Positions 56,627 to 64,000 of a stretch of 64,000 bases of DNA are shown in pieces. Within the stretch, counting starts at the first letter, position 1; the number at the start of each line of letters is the position of its first letter. A program made the translations under genes and the position numbers. A model generated the notes under the pieces. That model was not told the origin of the DNA and did not search any database. It was given only the letters and a program-made list of their open reading frames with translations. Origin of the DNA: Streptomyces sp. NRRL WC-3742 (GTDB taxonomy: Bacteria > Actinomycetota > Actinomycetes > Streptomycetales > Streptomycetaceae); contig NZ_JOCF01000074.1 in NCBI RefSeq assembly GCF_000720635.1, forward strand, positions 1 through 64,000, read 5' to 3'.

Positions 56627-56818
56627 TCACTCCTTGGGAGCTTCGGGCTCCTCCGTGAAGTCGACCTTCTTGAACTGGCGGTTCATCGACTTGGCCAGGA
56701 ACCAGGTGGCCACGCCGAGGGCGGCGAAGACGACGAAGCCGAGGAGACCGGGGGTGACCTTGGCGTCGTCGACGGCGAGGTCGGCGGCGAGGTGGACGAG
56801 GTTCACGGGGGCGCTCAT
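56627..56818 (-). CDS. Small single-pass membrane protein
   Basis: 63 residues from ATG 56818. A short N-terminus (MSAPVNLVHLAADLAVDDAKV), one helix (GLLGFVVFAALGVATWFLA) and a charged tail (KSMNRQFKKVDFTEEPEAPKE). It lies 46 bp after mca on the same strand and is conserved at that place in Streptomyces, but I know no function. Confidence 0.75.
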   Translation of the reverse strand: MSAPVNLVHLAADLAVDDAKVTPGLLGFVVFAALGVATWFLAKSMNRQFKKVDFTEEPEAPKE

Positions 56819-56867
56819 ATCTCTATGGTGGCCCGGCTCACGGGGAGCCGGGCCGTCGGGGGGTGGT

Positions 56868-57776
56868 TCAGTCGCGCGTGTCGCCCGCGGCCGAGGCCGC
56901 CTGGGCGGGGGTGCGCAGTCCGGCGAACAGGTCGTCCTCCGGGAGGTCCACATCGATCAGGGTACGGGCGAGCTCGTAGTCCTCGGTGGGCCAGACCTCG
57001 CGCTGGACGTCCAGCGGCACGCGGAACCACGGGCCGTCGGGGTCGATCTGGGTGGCGTGGGCGATGAGCGCGCGGTCGCGGGTCTCGAACCAGTCGTCGC
57101 AGCGCACCTGGGTGGTGATCTCGCGCTCCTTGCGGCCGCTCTTCTCCCACCCGGCGATCCACTCGCCGTACGGGGAGTCGTGGCCGTTGTCGGTGAGGTA
57201 CTGGTGCAGGGCGCGGATGCGGCCCATCGGGAAGCCGTGGTTGTAGTAGAGCTTCAGCGGCTGCCAGGGTTCGCCGGCCTCCGGGTAGGCGTCCGGGTCA
57301 CCGGCGGCGTCGAAGGCCAGCATGGTGATCTTGTGGGTCATGATGTGGTCCGGGTGCGGGTAGCCGCCGTTCTCGTCGTAGGTCGTGATGACCTGCGGCT
57401 TGAACTCGCGGATCAGCCGGACCAGGGGCTCGGCGGCCTCCTTGACGTCCTGGAGGGCGAAGCAGCCCTCGGGAAGCGGGGGGAGCGGGTCCCCCTCGGG
57501 CAGGCCGGAGTCCACGAATCCGAGCCATGCCTGGCCGACGCCGAGGATGGCACGCGCCTCGTCCATCTCCTTGCGCCGGACCTCGTGGATGTTCTCCTCG
57601 ACGTACGGGTCCCCCTGGAGCTTGGGGTTGAGAACCGACCCGCGCTCACCCCCCGTGCAGGTGGCCACGAGTACGTCCACACCCTGGTCGACGTACATGG
57701 CCATGGTGGCCGCGCCCTTGCTGGACTCGTCGTCCGGGTGGGCGTGCACCGCCATCAGTCGCAACTGCTCAGTCAA
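56868..57776 (-). CDS. mca: Mycothiol S-conjugate amidase
   Basis: 302 residues from TTG 57776. LTEQLRLMAVHAHPDDES is the usual Mca start, and no better codon lies nearby. Zinc ligands are in HAHPDDE and HPDHIMTH of the LmbE/PIG-L fold. Mca cleaves mycothiol conjugates of electrophiles and antibiotics to mercapturic acids for export, so it marks mycothiol-based redox chemistry. It is divergent from the DUF4307 gene, which commonly neighbours it. Confidence 0.94.
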   Translation of the reverse strand: MTEQLRLMAVHAHPDDESSKGAATMAMYVDQGVDVLVATCTGGERGSVLNPKLQGDPYVEENIHEVRRKEMDEARAILGVGQAWLGFVDSGLPEGDPLPPLPEGCFALQDVKEAAEPLVRLIREFKPQVITTYDENGGYPHPDHIMTHKITMLAFDAAGDPDAYPEAGEPWQPLKLYYNHGFPMGRIRALHQYLTDNGHDSPYGEWIAGWEKSGRKEREITTQVRCDDWFETRDRALIAHATQIDPDGPWFRVPLDVQREVWPTEDYELARTLIDVDLPEDDLFAGLRTPAQAASAAGDTRD

Positions 57777-58019
57777 CGCCTTGCGTTCCTTCCACATCGT
57801 CGGGCGTTCCGCGAAGACCGGACTGCCCACCGTACGAACCGCTCGGTTCGGGGCTCCGCCACCGCGGGACCGGGCGCGTTCGGACCTCGCCGACGCGGCC
57901 GGACCCCGCCCCCGCCGGACCGGCTACGGGCGTGCCCCTCCTATAGTGACGGACTGGAGGACCGTCGCATTCCCCCGCACCACCCGCGCGGCCCCTCATC
58001 CAGGAGAGGACGGCGTCCG

Positions 58020-58433
58020 ATGACCGCAGACACCACCACCGCGCGGCTGCCCGAGGGCCGCTACGGCAGGCGCGGCGACGGCGACTCCGACCGTCGGCTC
58101 AAGGTGGTCGGCGCGGTGTGCGGCGTGCTGGGCCTGGGCCTGATCGCGTGGATGGGCGGCTCCTACCTGCTGCGGGAGTCGAAGATCAACGGCTCGGTGC
58201 CGACGTTCCAGGTGCTCTCCGACTCCGAGGTCCAGCTGCACCTGACCGTGCGCAAGGGCGAGGGCCAGGCCGGCAGCTGCACGGTGCGCTCGCAGGGCGA
58301 CGACCACGCGGTGGTCGGGGTGGCCGACTTCCCCGTCCCGGCGGCCGGGAAGACGTACGAGGCGACGGTGACCCTGCGCACCACCGCCCGGGGCACCACC
58401 GCCGAGCTGCTGGGCTGCACACCCGCCAAGTAG
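58020..58433 (+). CDS. DUF4307 membrane protein
   Basis: 137 residues from ATG 58020. A charged N-terminus (GRYGRRGDGDSDRRLK) precedes one helix (VVGAVCGVLGLGLIAWMGG) and an extracytoplasmic beta domain with two cysteines (SCTVRSQGDDHAVVGVADFPVPAAG to LLGC) that may form a disulphide. The function is unknown. Its place between mca and greA is typical of Streptomyces. Confidence 0.9.
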   Translation: MTADTTTARLPEGRYGRRGDGDSDRRLKVVGAVCGVLGLGLIAWMGGSYLLRESKINGSVPTFQVLSDSEVQLHLTVRKGEGQAGSCTVRSQGDDHAVVGVADFPVPAAGKTYEATVTLRTTARGTTAELLGCTPAK

Positions 58434-58695
58434 GGCGCATATTCGATCCGGGGAGCGGGCATCCGTACTTCGTCCCGTACCCGGTTCCCGTACACCGTGG
58501 CGTAACGCCACCGTCAACGCCGCGCCAACGACTCTCCCGCTTGTCGGCAGGACTTGTTAGGCTCGTGGTTTCGCCCCTTCCGCACCGGATGGTACGGGAG
58601 CGGGCGTTGCTTTGTAGTTGAGACCGAAATCATCGTCGACCCTTGCTGACGACTCACACCCTCAGCACAGCCCCCAGCACCTACGAGGAGCACCT

Positions 58696-59196
58696 GTGAC
58701 CCAGACCAGTGAGAACGTGACCTGGCTCACTCAGGCCGGCTACGACCAGCTCAAGGCCGAGCTGGACCATCTGACCGGACCCTGGCGCATCGAGATCGCC
58801 GAGAAGATCGAGGCGGCTCGTGAGGAGGGCGACCTCAAGGAGAACGCCGGCTACCACGCCGCGAAGGAGGAGCAGGGCAAGACCGAGCTGCGCATCCGCC
58901 AGCTGACCCAGCTCCTGGAGCGCGCCAAGGTCGGCGAGGCCCCGGCCGACTCGGGCGTCGTCGCGCCGGGCATGGTCGTCACGGTCGCCTTCGACGGCGA
59001 CGAGGACGACCTGATGGAGTTCCTGCTCGCCTCCCGCGAGGTCGCCGGCTCCGACACGCTGGACGTCTACTCGCCGCAGTCCCCGCTGGGCCGCGCGATC
59101 GACGGCAAGAAGATCGGCGACGAGGCCACCTACGACCTGCCCAACGGCAAGCCGGCCATGGTGAAGATCGTCAAGGTCGTGCCGCACGCCGGCTGA
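58696..59196 (+). CDS. greA: Transcription elongation factor GreA
   Basis: 166 residues from GTG 58696 with GAGGAG upstream. The N-terminal coiled coil (LTQAGYDQLKAELDHLTG, REEGDLKENAGYHAAKEEQGKTELRI) carries the acidic tip that enters the RNA polymerase channel. The C-terminal FKBP-like domain ends SPLGRAIDGKKIGDEATYDLPNGK. GreA stimulates cleavage of backtracked transcripts. A very long perfect palindrome follows as terminator. Confidence 0.97.
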   Translation: MTQTSENVTWLTQAGYDQLKAELDHLTGPWRIEIAEKIEAAREEGDLKENAGYHAAKEEQGKTELRIRQLTQLLERAKVGEAPADSGVVAPGMVVTVAFDGDEDDLMEFLLASREVAGSDTLDVYSPQSPLGRAIDGKKIGDEATYDLPNGKPAMVKIVKVVPHAG

Positions 59197-59206
59197 TCGA
59201 CCCCCG

Positions 59207-59272
59207 AGGACGTACGTATGAGGGCGGCCGCCGAGTCACGTGACTCGGCGGCCGCCCTCATACGTACGTCCT
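59207..59272. terminator. 66-bp perfect palindrome between greA and the ABC exporter genes
   Basis: Arms 59207-59239 and 59240-59272 are exact reverse complements with no spacer (centre CACGTG). It contains two GCGGCCGC and two TACGTACG elements. It lies between convergent stops and should terminate both transcripts. Confidence 0.9.
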
Positions 59273-59282
59273 GCGGGCCGGT

Positions 59283-60152
59283 TCAGCCCGCAGCCGAGCG
59301 GTACTTGCGCACCGACAGCCAGGAGAACACCGCCGTGATCACCACCGACCACAGCACCGACACCAGCACCGCGTGCTGCATCGGCCAGGCGCTGTCCGCC
59401 GGACCGACCTGGTTGCCGAACAGCTCCCGGCACGCCTGGACGGTGGCGCTGAACGGGTTCCAGTAGGCCACGGCCTGCAGCCAGCCCGGCATCGAGCTGA
59501 CCGGCACGAACGCGTTGGACACGAAGGTCAGCGGGAACAGCCAGATCAGCCCCGCCGAGGTGGCCGCCTCGGGGCTGCGCACCGACAGCCCGATCAGCGC
59601 GCCGATCCAGGAGAAGGCGTAGCCGAGCAGGAGCAGCAGCCCGAAGGCGCCGAGCGCCTTGGGTACCCCGTCGTGGATGCGCCAGCCGACCAGCAGGGCC
59701 ACCAGCGCCAGCACGACGAGGGTGAACGCCGTCTGGCACAGGTCGGCCAGGGTGCGCCCGGCCAGCACCGCCGAGCGCGCCATCGGCAGCGAGCGGAACC
59801 GGTCGACCAGGCCCTTGGTCATGTCCTCGGCGATGCCGGCCGAGGCGCCCGCGACGGCGAAGGTGACGGTCTGGGCGAAGATGCCGGCCATCAGGAACTG
59901 GATGTAGGTGTGGGAGCTGGAGCTCGCCCCGGGAATCCGGATCGCCCCGCCCATCACGTAGGAGAACAGCAGCACGAACATGACCGGCTGCATCAGCCCG
60001 AAGATCACGATCTCGGGGATGCGGGTCATCCGGCGCAGGTTGCGCTTCGCCACGACCCAGGAGTCGTGCGCCATGGCGGCCGCGCCCTGACGCGGGGCGG
60101 GCATGGCCCCGCCGATGGCGTGCGCGGTGGAGGTGCCGGTCCCGACGCTCAT
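59283..60152 (-). CDS. ABC-2 type exporter permease (DrrB-like)
   Basis: 289 residues from ATG 60152, one base after the ATPase stop. Six hydrophobic segments are visible, beginning IPEIVIFGLMQPVMFVLLFSYVMGG. SNAFVPVSSMPGWLQAVAYWNPFSATVQACR is the ABC-2 signature of daunorubicin-resistance-type exporters. With the upstream ATPase it forms a two-gene exporter for drugs or lipids. Confidence 0.92.
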   Translation of the reverse strand: MSVGTGTSTAHAIGGAMPAPRQGAAAMAHDSWVVAKRNLRRMTRIPEIVIFGLMQPVMFVLLFSYVMGGAIRIPGASSSSHTYIQFLMAGIFAQTVTFAVAGASAGIAEDMTKGLVDRFRSLPMARSAVLAGRTLADLCQTAFTLVVLALVALLVGWRIHDGVPKALGAFGLLLLLGYAFSWIGALIGLSVRSPEAATSAGLIWLFPLTFVSNAFVPVSSMPGWLQAVAYWNPFSATVQACRELFGNQVGPADSAWPMQHAVLVSVLWSVVITAVFSWLSVRKYRSAAG

Positions 60153-60153
60153 C

Positions 60154-61233
60154 TCAGCGCTCCTTTCCGGCCGTGACGGCCTGCTGCTCGTCCGGTCCGC
60201 CGCCGTCGCCGCCGCCGCCGTCTTCGTCGGGGGCCTGCCGGCCGCGGCGGGCGCCCTTGCCGTCGGCCCCGGCGCCGTTCTCCTCCTCGGCCGTCTCGGC
60301 GAGGTGGCCGGTGAGGGTGAGGAAGACGTCGTCCAGGGTGGGCCGGCGAAGCCCGATGTCGTCGATCTCGACGCCGCGCGCGTCCAGTTCGCGGATGGCG
60401 GCGGCGAGCACCCGGGCGCCGCCGCTGACCGGGACGGTGATGCGGCGGGTGTTCCTCTCGACGGCGGGCTCGCCCAGCGCGTACCCGCCGAGGGCGGCGA
60501 CCGCGTCGGCGATCATGCCGGGCTCGTGCACCACGACCTCGATCCGCTCGCCGCCGATCTGCGCCTTGAGGTGGTCGGCGGTGCCCCGGGCGATCACCTT
60601 GCCGTGGTCGACCACGGCGATGTCGTGGGCGAGCCGGTCGGCCTCCTCCAGGTACTGGGTGGTGAGCAGCAGCGTGGTGCCCTGCTCGACGAGGGTCTCG
60701 ATGACCTCCCACAGCGCCAGCCGGTTGCGCGGGTCGAGGCCCGTGGTCGGCTCGTCGAGGAACATCACGGGCGGGCGGACGACCAGTGCGGCGGCGAGGT
60801 CGAGGCGCCGGCGCATGCCGCCGGAGTACGTCTTGGCGGTGCGGTCCTTGGCCTCGGTGAGGTTGAACCACTCCAGCAGTTCCAGTGCGCGGGCCTTCGC
60901 CGCCCGGGTGCTCATCTGGTAGAGCTCGCCGACCATGGTGAGGTTCTCGAAGCCCGTCAGGTACTCGTCGACGGCCGCGTACTGGCCGGAGAGGCCGATC
61001 AGGCTGCGGACCTGGTTGGGGTGCTTGAGGACGTCGACCCCGGCGACCACCGCGCGGCCGGAGTCTGGGCGCAGCAGGGTGGTGAGGACGCGCACGGTGG
61101 TGGTCTTCCCGGCTCCGTTCGGGCCGAGCAGCCCGAGCACCGTGCCCTCGGGGACGTCCAGGCTGACGCCGTCCAGGGCTCGTACGTCGCCGAAGGTCTT
61201 CACCAGATTCTCGGCTTGGATGGCTGGCGCCAT
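60154..61233 (-). CDS. ABC exporter ATPase (DrrA-like)
   Basis: 359 residues from ATG 61233 with GAGGCAGG upstream. ATG 61257 is less likely. Walker A is GPNGAGKTT, the signature is YSGGMRRRLDLA and Walker B is VMFLDEPTTGLD. The C-terminal DrrA extension is present, ending in an acidic, Gly-rich tail. It drives the DrrB-like permease encoded downstream. A long palindromic operator lies about 100 bp upstream, with no adjacent repressor gene. Confidence 0.94.
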   Translation of the reverse strand: MAPAIQAENLVKTFGDVRALDGVSLDVPEGTVLGLLGPNGAGKTTTVRVLTTLLRPDSGRAVVAGVDVLKHPNQVRSLIGLSGQYAAVDEYLTGFENLTMVGELYQMSTRAAKARALELLEWFNLTEAKDRTAKTYSGGMRRRLDLAAALVVRPPVMFLDEPTTGLDPRNRLALWEVIETLVEQGTTLLLTTQYLEEADRLAHDIAVVDHGKVIARGTADHLKAQIGGERIEVVVHEPGMIADAVAALGGYALGEPAVERNTRRITVPVSGGARVLAAAIRELDARGVEIDDIGLRRPTLDDVFLTLTGHLAETAEEENGAGADGKGARRGRQAPDEDGGGGDGGGPDEQQAVTAGKER

Positions 61234-61330
61234 GACCTGCCTCATCTCATCGGACATATGGAGCGATCTGTCCCACTCTGCCCCGTTTGCGGGCATGCGG
61301 GCGACTCGGTTCTCACCCGCCGGACACAGA

Positions 61331-61372
61331 ACGCGATGTATCGCGAGTGTGGCAACTCGCGATACATCGCGT
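61331..61372 (-). promoter_or_regulatory. 42-bp palindromic operator upstream of the DrrAB-type operon
   Basis: Perfect 18-bp arms (61331-61348 and 61355-61372) with a 6-base spacer. Each arm contains ATGTATCGCGA-type sub-elements, so two overlapping repressor sites are possible. Confidence 0.75.
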
Positions 61373-61398
61373 CAAGGGAGATACGAGCGGAACGGCTT

Positions 61399-62610
61399 TC
61401 AGCTCGAGACCACGTACCCCGCCTCCCGCAGTTCGCCGGTCACAGCCGCGCAGTGCTCGGGCCCCTTGGTCTCCAGGTGCAGGTCCACCTCGACCTCGGT
61501 CAGCCCCAGCCGCGGGTCGATCCGCACGTGCGCCACGTCCAGCACGTTGGCGTCCACCCGCGTCAGCACCCCCAGCAGGTCCGCCAGCGCGCCGGGCTTG
61601 TCCGCCAGGCGCACCCGCAGCGACAGGTACCGCCCGGCCGCCGCCAGCCCGTGCCGCAGCACCCGCTGCATCAGCTGCGGGTCGATGTTGCCGCCGGAGA
61701 GCACCGCCACCACCGGTCCCTCGAAGGACTCCGGCTGCTCCAGCAGCGCCGCGATCGGCGCCGCGCCCGCCGGCTCGACCACCAGCTTGAGCCGCTCCAG
61801 GCCGAGCAGCAGGGCCCGGGAGAGCGCGTCCTCGGAGACGGTGCGGATGCCGTCCGCGAGGGTGTTGACCACCTCGAACGGGATGTCCCCGGGGCGCCCG
61901 ACCATGATCCCGTCCGCCATCGTGGCGAAGGACTCCAGCGACACCGGCCGCCCGGCCGCCAGCGAGGGCGGGTACGCGGCCGCGCCCGCCGCCTGCACGC
62001 CGATCACCCGTACGTCCGGCCGCAGCGGCTTGACGGCCGCCGCGATCCCGGCGAGCAGCCCGCCGCCGCCCACGCCGACCAGGACGGTTCGCACCTCGGG
62101 GCACTGCTCCAGGATCTCCAGGCCCACGGTCGCCTGGCCGGTCACCACGTCCCAGTGGTCGAAGGGGTGGATGAACACCGCGCCCGTCGCGTCCGCGTAG
62201 CGCCGCGCGGCCTGCAGCGCCTCGTCGACGTTGGCGCCGTGCAGCCGCACCTCCGCGCCGTACTCCCGGGTGGCCGCGACCTTGGGCAGCGGGGCCGCGA
62301 CGGGCATGAACACCGTCGAGCGCACCCCCAGCAGCGAGGCCGCCAGCGCCACGCCCTGCGCGTGGTTGCCCGCGCTCGCGGCCACCACCCCGCCGGCCCG
62401 CTGCACGGGGCTGAGGCCCGCGATCCGCACGTAGGCGCCGCGCAGCTTGAAGGAGCCGGTGCGCTGGAGGTTCTCGCACTTGAGGTGGACGGGCGCGCCG
62501 ACCAGCCGGGACAGGTACCGGCTGCCCTCCATCGGGGTCTGCCGGGCGACCCCGGCGAGCATCTTCTGGGCTCCGCGGACGTCGTCGAGGGTGATCGGCC
62601 AGGTGTGCAT
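61399..62610 (-). CDS. ilvA: Threonine ammonia-lyase (threonine/serine dehydratase)
   Basis: 403 residues from ATG 62610. PLP lysine Lys55 in GSFKLRGAY, the glycine loop VGVGGGGLLAGIA and ASAGNHAQGVALAA define the fold-type II dehydratase. A C-terminal ACT-like domain (LSLRVRLADKPGALADLLGVLTRVDANVLDVAHVR) makes it the catabolic/short biosynthetic type. It makes 2-oxobutyrate from threonine. It is divergent from the MarR gene, with a MITE-like repeat between them. Confidence 0.93.
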   Translation of the reverse strand: MHTWPITLDDVRGAQKMLAGVARQTPMEGSRYLSRLVGAPVHLKCENLQRTGSFKLRGAYVRIAGLSPVQRAGGVVAASAGNHAQGVALAASLLGVRSTVFMPVAAPLPKVAATREYGAEVRLHGANVDEALQAARRYADATGAVFIHPFDHWDVVTGQATVGLEILEQCPEVRTVLVGVGGGGLLAGIAAAVKPLRPDVRVIGVQAAGAAAYPPSLAAGRPVSLESFATMADGIMVGRPGDIPFEVVNTLADGIRTVSEDALSRALLLGLERLKLVVEPAGAAPIAALLEQPESFEGPVVAVLSGGNIDPQLMQRVLRHGLAAAGRYLSLRVRLADKPGALADLLGVLTRVDANVLDVAHVRIDPRLGLTEVEVDLHLETKGPEHCAAVTGELREAGYVVSS

Positions 62611-62645
62611 GGCGCAAGCGTAGGACGCACCCACGGAGCCGCCCT

Positions 62646-62706
62646 GGAGCCTGTCCGGCGGATATTGCCGGATCAAGGGCCCGGCACGATCCGCCGGACA
62701 GGCTCC
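62646..62706. repeat. MITE-like 61-bp inverted repeat
   Basis: Perfect 18-bp arms (62646-62663 and 62689-62706) with a 25-base middle that pairs again (GCCGG/CCGGC). GC-rich hairpin repeats of this kind occur between genes in Streptomyces. Confidence 0.7.
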
Positions 62707-62803
62707 GCAAACGCGACCGGTGCTGCCGGGTTCCCGGGCCCGCCCGGCCCGCGTACGCTGCTGGTCCTGAGCCTCCCTCACCGCACGACGATCGTGAGCC
62801 GCG

Positions 62804-63295
62804 ATGACGACGACCTCGCCCCAGGCCACCGACCGCACCGAACCCGTGCACACCCAACTCCAGTACCAGCTGGCGCTGTTCGCACGCCGGATGGAACAGG
62901 TCCGCACCTCGGGCGGCGGCGTCGCCGCGCTGGACCGGGCCGCCTACCTGCTGCTCGACCGCCTCGACCGGCACGGCCCGGCGAACATCAAGGCCCTGGC
63001 CGACGCCCTCGGCGTGGACTCCTCCACGGTGACCCGTCAGATGGCCCCGCTGGTCGCCTCCGGGCTGGTCGGCCGGGTGCAGGACCCGGCCGACCGCCGC
63101 GCCGTACGGCTGGCGCTGACCCCCCACGGCTGCGGCCAACTGGCCGAAGTCCGCGACGGCCGGGCCGAGTTGGCCCGCCGCCTGGTGGCGGACTGGCCGC
63201 CCGAGGAGCAGCACGCGTTCTGCTCCCTGCTGGCCCGCTTCAACCTCGCGATGGAGTCGTACAGTGCGGACCAGCAGGGCGGTCAGAACCCTTAG
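62804..63295 (+). CDS. MarR-family transcriptional regulator
   Basis: 163 residues from ATG 62804. Winged helix with ANIKALADALGVDSSTVTRQMAPLVASGLVGRVQDPADRRAVRLALTPHG, the standard MarR recognition helix and wing (DPADRR). The ligand is unknown. It lies between divergent ilvA and convergent metB. Confidence 0.92.
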   Translation: MTTTSPQATDRTEPVHTQLQYQLALFARRMEQVRTSGGGVAALDRAAYLLLDRLDRHGPANIKALADALGVDSSTVTRQMAPLVASGLVGRVQDPADRRAVRLALTPHGCGQLAEVRDGRAELARRLVADWPPEEQHAFCSLLARFNLAMESYSADQQGGQNP

Positions 63296-63310
63296 GCCGT
63301 GTCTTTCGGC

Positions 63311-64000
63311 TCAGCCGAGGGCCTGGGTGAGGTCGGCGAGCAGGTCGTCGATCGACTCGATGCCGACCGAGACGCGCACCAGGTCCGCCGGGACCTCCAG
63401 GGCGGAACCGGCCACCGAGGCGTGGGTCATCCGGCCCGGGTGCTCGATCAGCGACTCGACGCCGCCCAGGGACTCGCCCAGGGTGAACAGCTGCGCGCGG
63501 TTGCAGACCTCGACGGCCGCCTCCTCGCCGCCGGCGACGCGGAAGGACACCATGCCGCCGAACGCCTTCATCTGCTTGGCGGCGATGTCGTGCCCGGGGT
63601 GCGTGGGCAGGCCCGGGTAGAGCACCTGGCTCACCTTGGGGTGAGCCGCCAGCAGCTCGGCGACCTTCTCGGCGTTGGAGCTGTGCCGGTCCATGCGCAC
63701 GCCCAGCGTCTTGATGCCGCGCAGCACGAGCCAGGCGTCGAACGGCCCGGAGACGGCGCCCATCGCGTTCTGGTGGTACGCGACCTCCTCGCCCAGGCCC
63801 GCCTCGGCCAGCACCAGCGCACCGCCGACCACGTCCGAGTGGCCGCCCATGTACTTGGTGGTGGAGTGCACGACGGCGTCCGCGCCGAGCGCGATCGGCT
63901 GCTGCAGGTACGGGCTGGCGAAGGTGTTGTCGACGACCAGCAGCGCGCCGGCGCCGTGCGCGACCTCGGCGAGGGCGGTCAGGTCGGTGATGCCCAGCAG
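63311..64000 (-). CDS. metB: Cystathionine gamma-synthase/lyase (cut by window edge)
   Basis: 230 C-terminal residues are visible, and the N-terminus lies beyond 64000. LLVVDNTFASPYLQQPIALGADAVVHSTTKYMGGHSDVVGGA includes the PLP lysine of Cys/Met-metabolism enzymes. NRAQLFTLGESLGGVESLIEHPGRMTHASV and VRVSVGIESIDDLLADLTQAL are the conserved C-terminal blocks. It forms cystathionine from homoserine ester and cysteine or the reverse gamma-lyase step. Actinobacterial members can do both. Confidence 0.93.
   Translation of the reverse strand: MLGITDLTALAEVAHGAGALLVVDNTFASPYLQQPIALGADAVVHSTTKYMGGHSDVVGGALVLAEAGLGEEVAYHQNAMGAVSGPFDAWLVLRGIKTLGVRMDRHSSNAEKVAELLAAHPKVSQVLYPGLPTHPGHDIAAKQMKAFGGMVSFRVAGGEEAAVEVCNRAQLFTLGESLGGVESLIEHPGRMTHASVAGSALEVPADLVRVSVGIESIDDLLADLTQALG

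Overview
This 64-kb window is chromosomal DNA of a high-GC actinomycete, most probably a member of the Streptomycetaceae (Streptomyces or Kitasatospora). The evidence is GC-saturated third codon positions, a WhiB/Wbl iron-sulfur regulator, a mycothiol conjugate amidase, an AfsR-like SARP with an in-frame TTA (bldA-type) codon, a DasR-like operator before a chitinase, and gene neighbourhoods familiar from Streptomyces: ychF / DUF6542 / ppgK / ispH / xseAB / DUF4245 / glpX / wbl / fumarase, and mca / DUF4307 / greA. No rRNA, tRNA, CRISPR array, insertion sequence or prophage was recognised. Both ends cut genes: an Ala/Pro-rich protein on the left and cystathionine gamma-synthase on the right.

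Layout. 0-6 kb: a methyltransferase diverges from a split RibD-like reductase/deaminase pair; then a HAD phosphatase, a decayed yefM-yoeB pair, an intact yefM-yoeB pair, ychF and a VOC protein. 6-18 kb: conserved housekeeping (polyphosphate glucokinase, IspH, an APC permease, exonuclease VII, a RutE-like reductase, class II fructose bisphosphatase, a WblI-like regulator, a LiaF-like protein, class I fumarase), followed by a third yefM-yoeB pair. 18.5-27 kb: an accessory regulatory stretch with a GntR repressor facing a small ORF across twin palindromes; then two small proteins with the same C-terminus (I-A-G-H-P) divergent from a 987-residue SARP/NB-ARC/TPR regulator; then a methyltransferase and a GAF-PP2C-ATPase phosphatase. 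27-36 kb: an MMPL exporter with its TetR repressor, oxyR-ahpC-ahpD, an AI-2E-family permease, a secreted SLT-domain protein and PIN-PhoH. 37-44 kb: cis-prenyltransferase, GH18 chitinase, an A24 prepilin peptidase, AlaA-type aminotransferase and PEP carboxykinase. 44-54 kb: TrhA-like protein, a drug-efflux MFS with TetR, a secreted papain-like protease pair, a regulator-like gene that appears to start at ATC, and a WXG-type helical protein / DUF1023 hydrolase locus. 54-64 kb: GNAT, DUF255, mca, DUF4307, greA, a DrrAB-type exporter, threonine dehydratase, MarR and metB.

How genes work together. GlpX, fumarase, PEPCK and AlaA support gluconeogenesis and C4 metabolism. OxyR, AhpC and AhpD form a peroxide-defence unit, and Mca adds mycothiol-dependent detoxification. 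The most unusual locus is 19.9-24.8 kb. A 37-residue peptide with a signal-like N-terminus and an A-F-A cleavage motif would leave the heptapeptide DTIAGHP. A 94-residue hydrophilic protein next to it ends in DVIAGHP. Both are divergent from a TPR-bearing SARP. Related 17-bp dyads centred on CGATA lie before the regulator and before the downstream methyltransferase. I infer a possible peptide-sensing regulatory module, which the sequence alone cannot prove. A second theme is short tandem repeats that straddle the stop codons of five genes.
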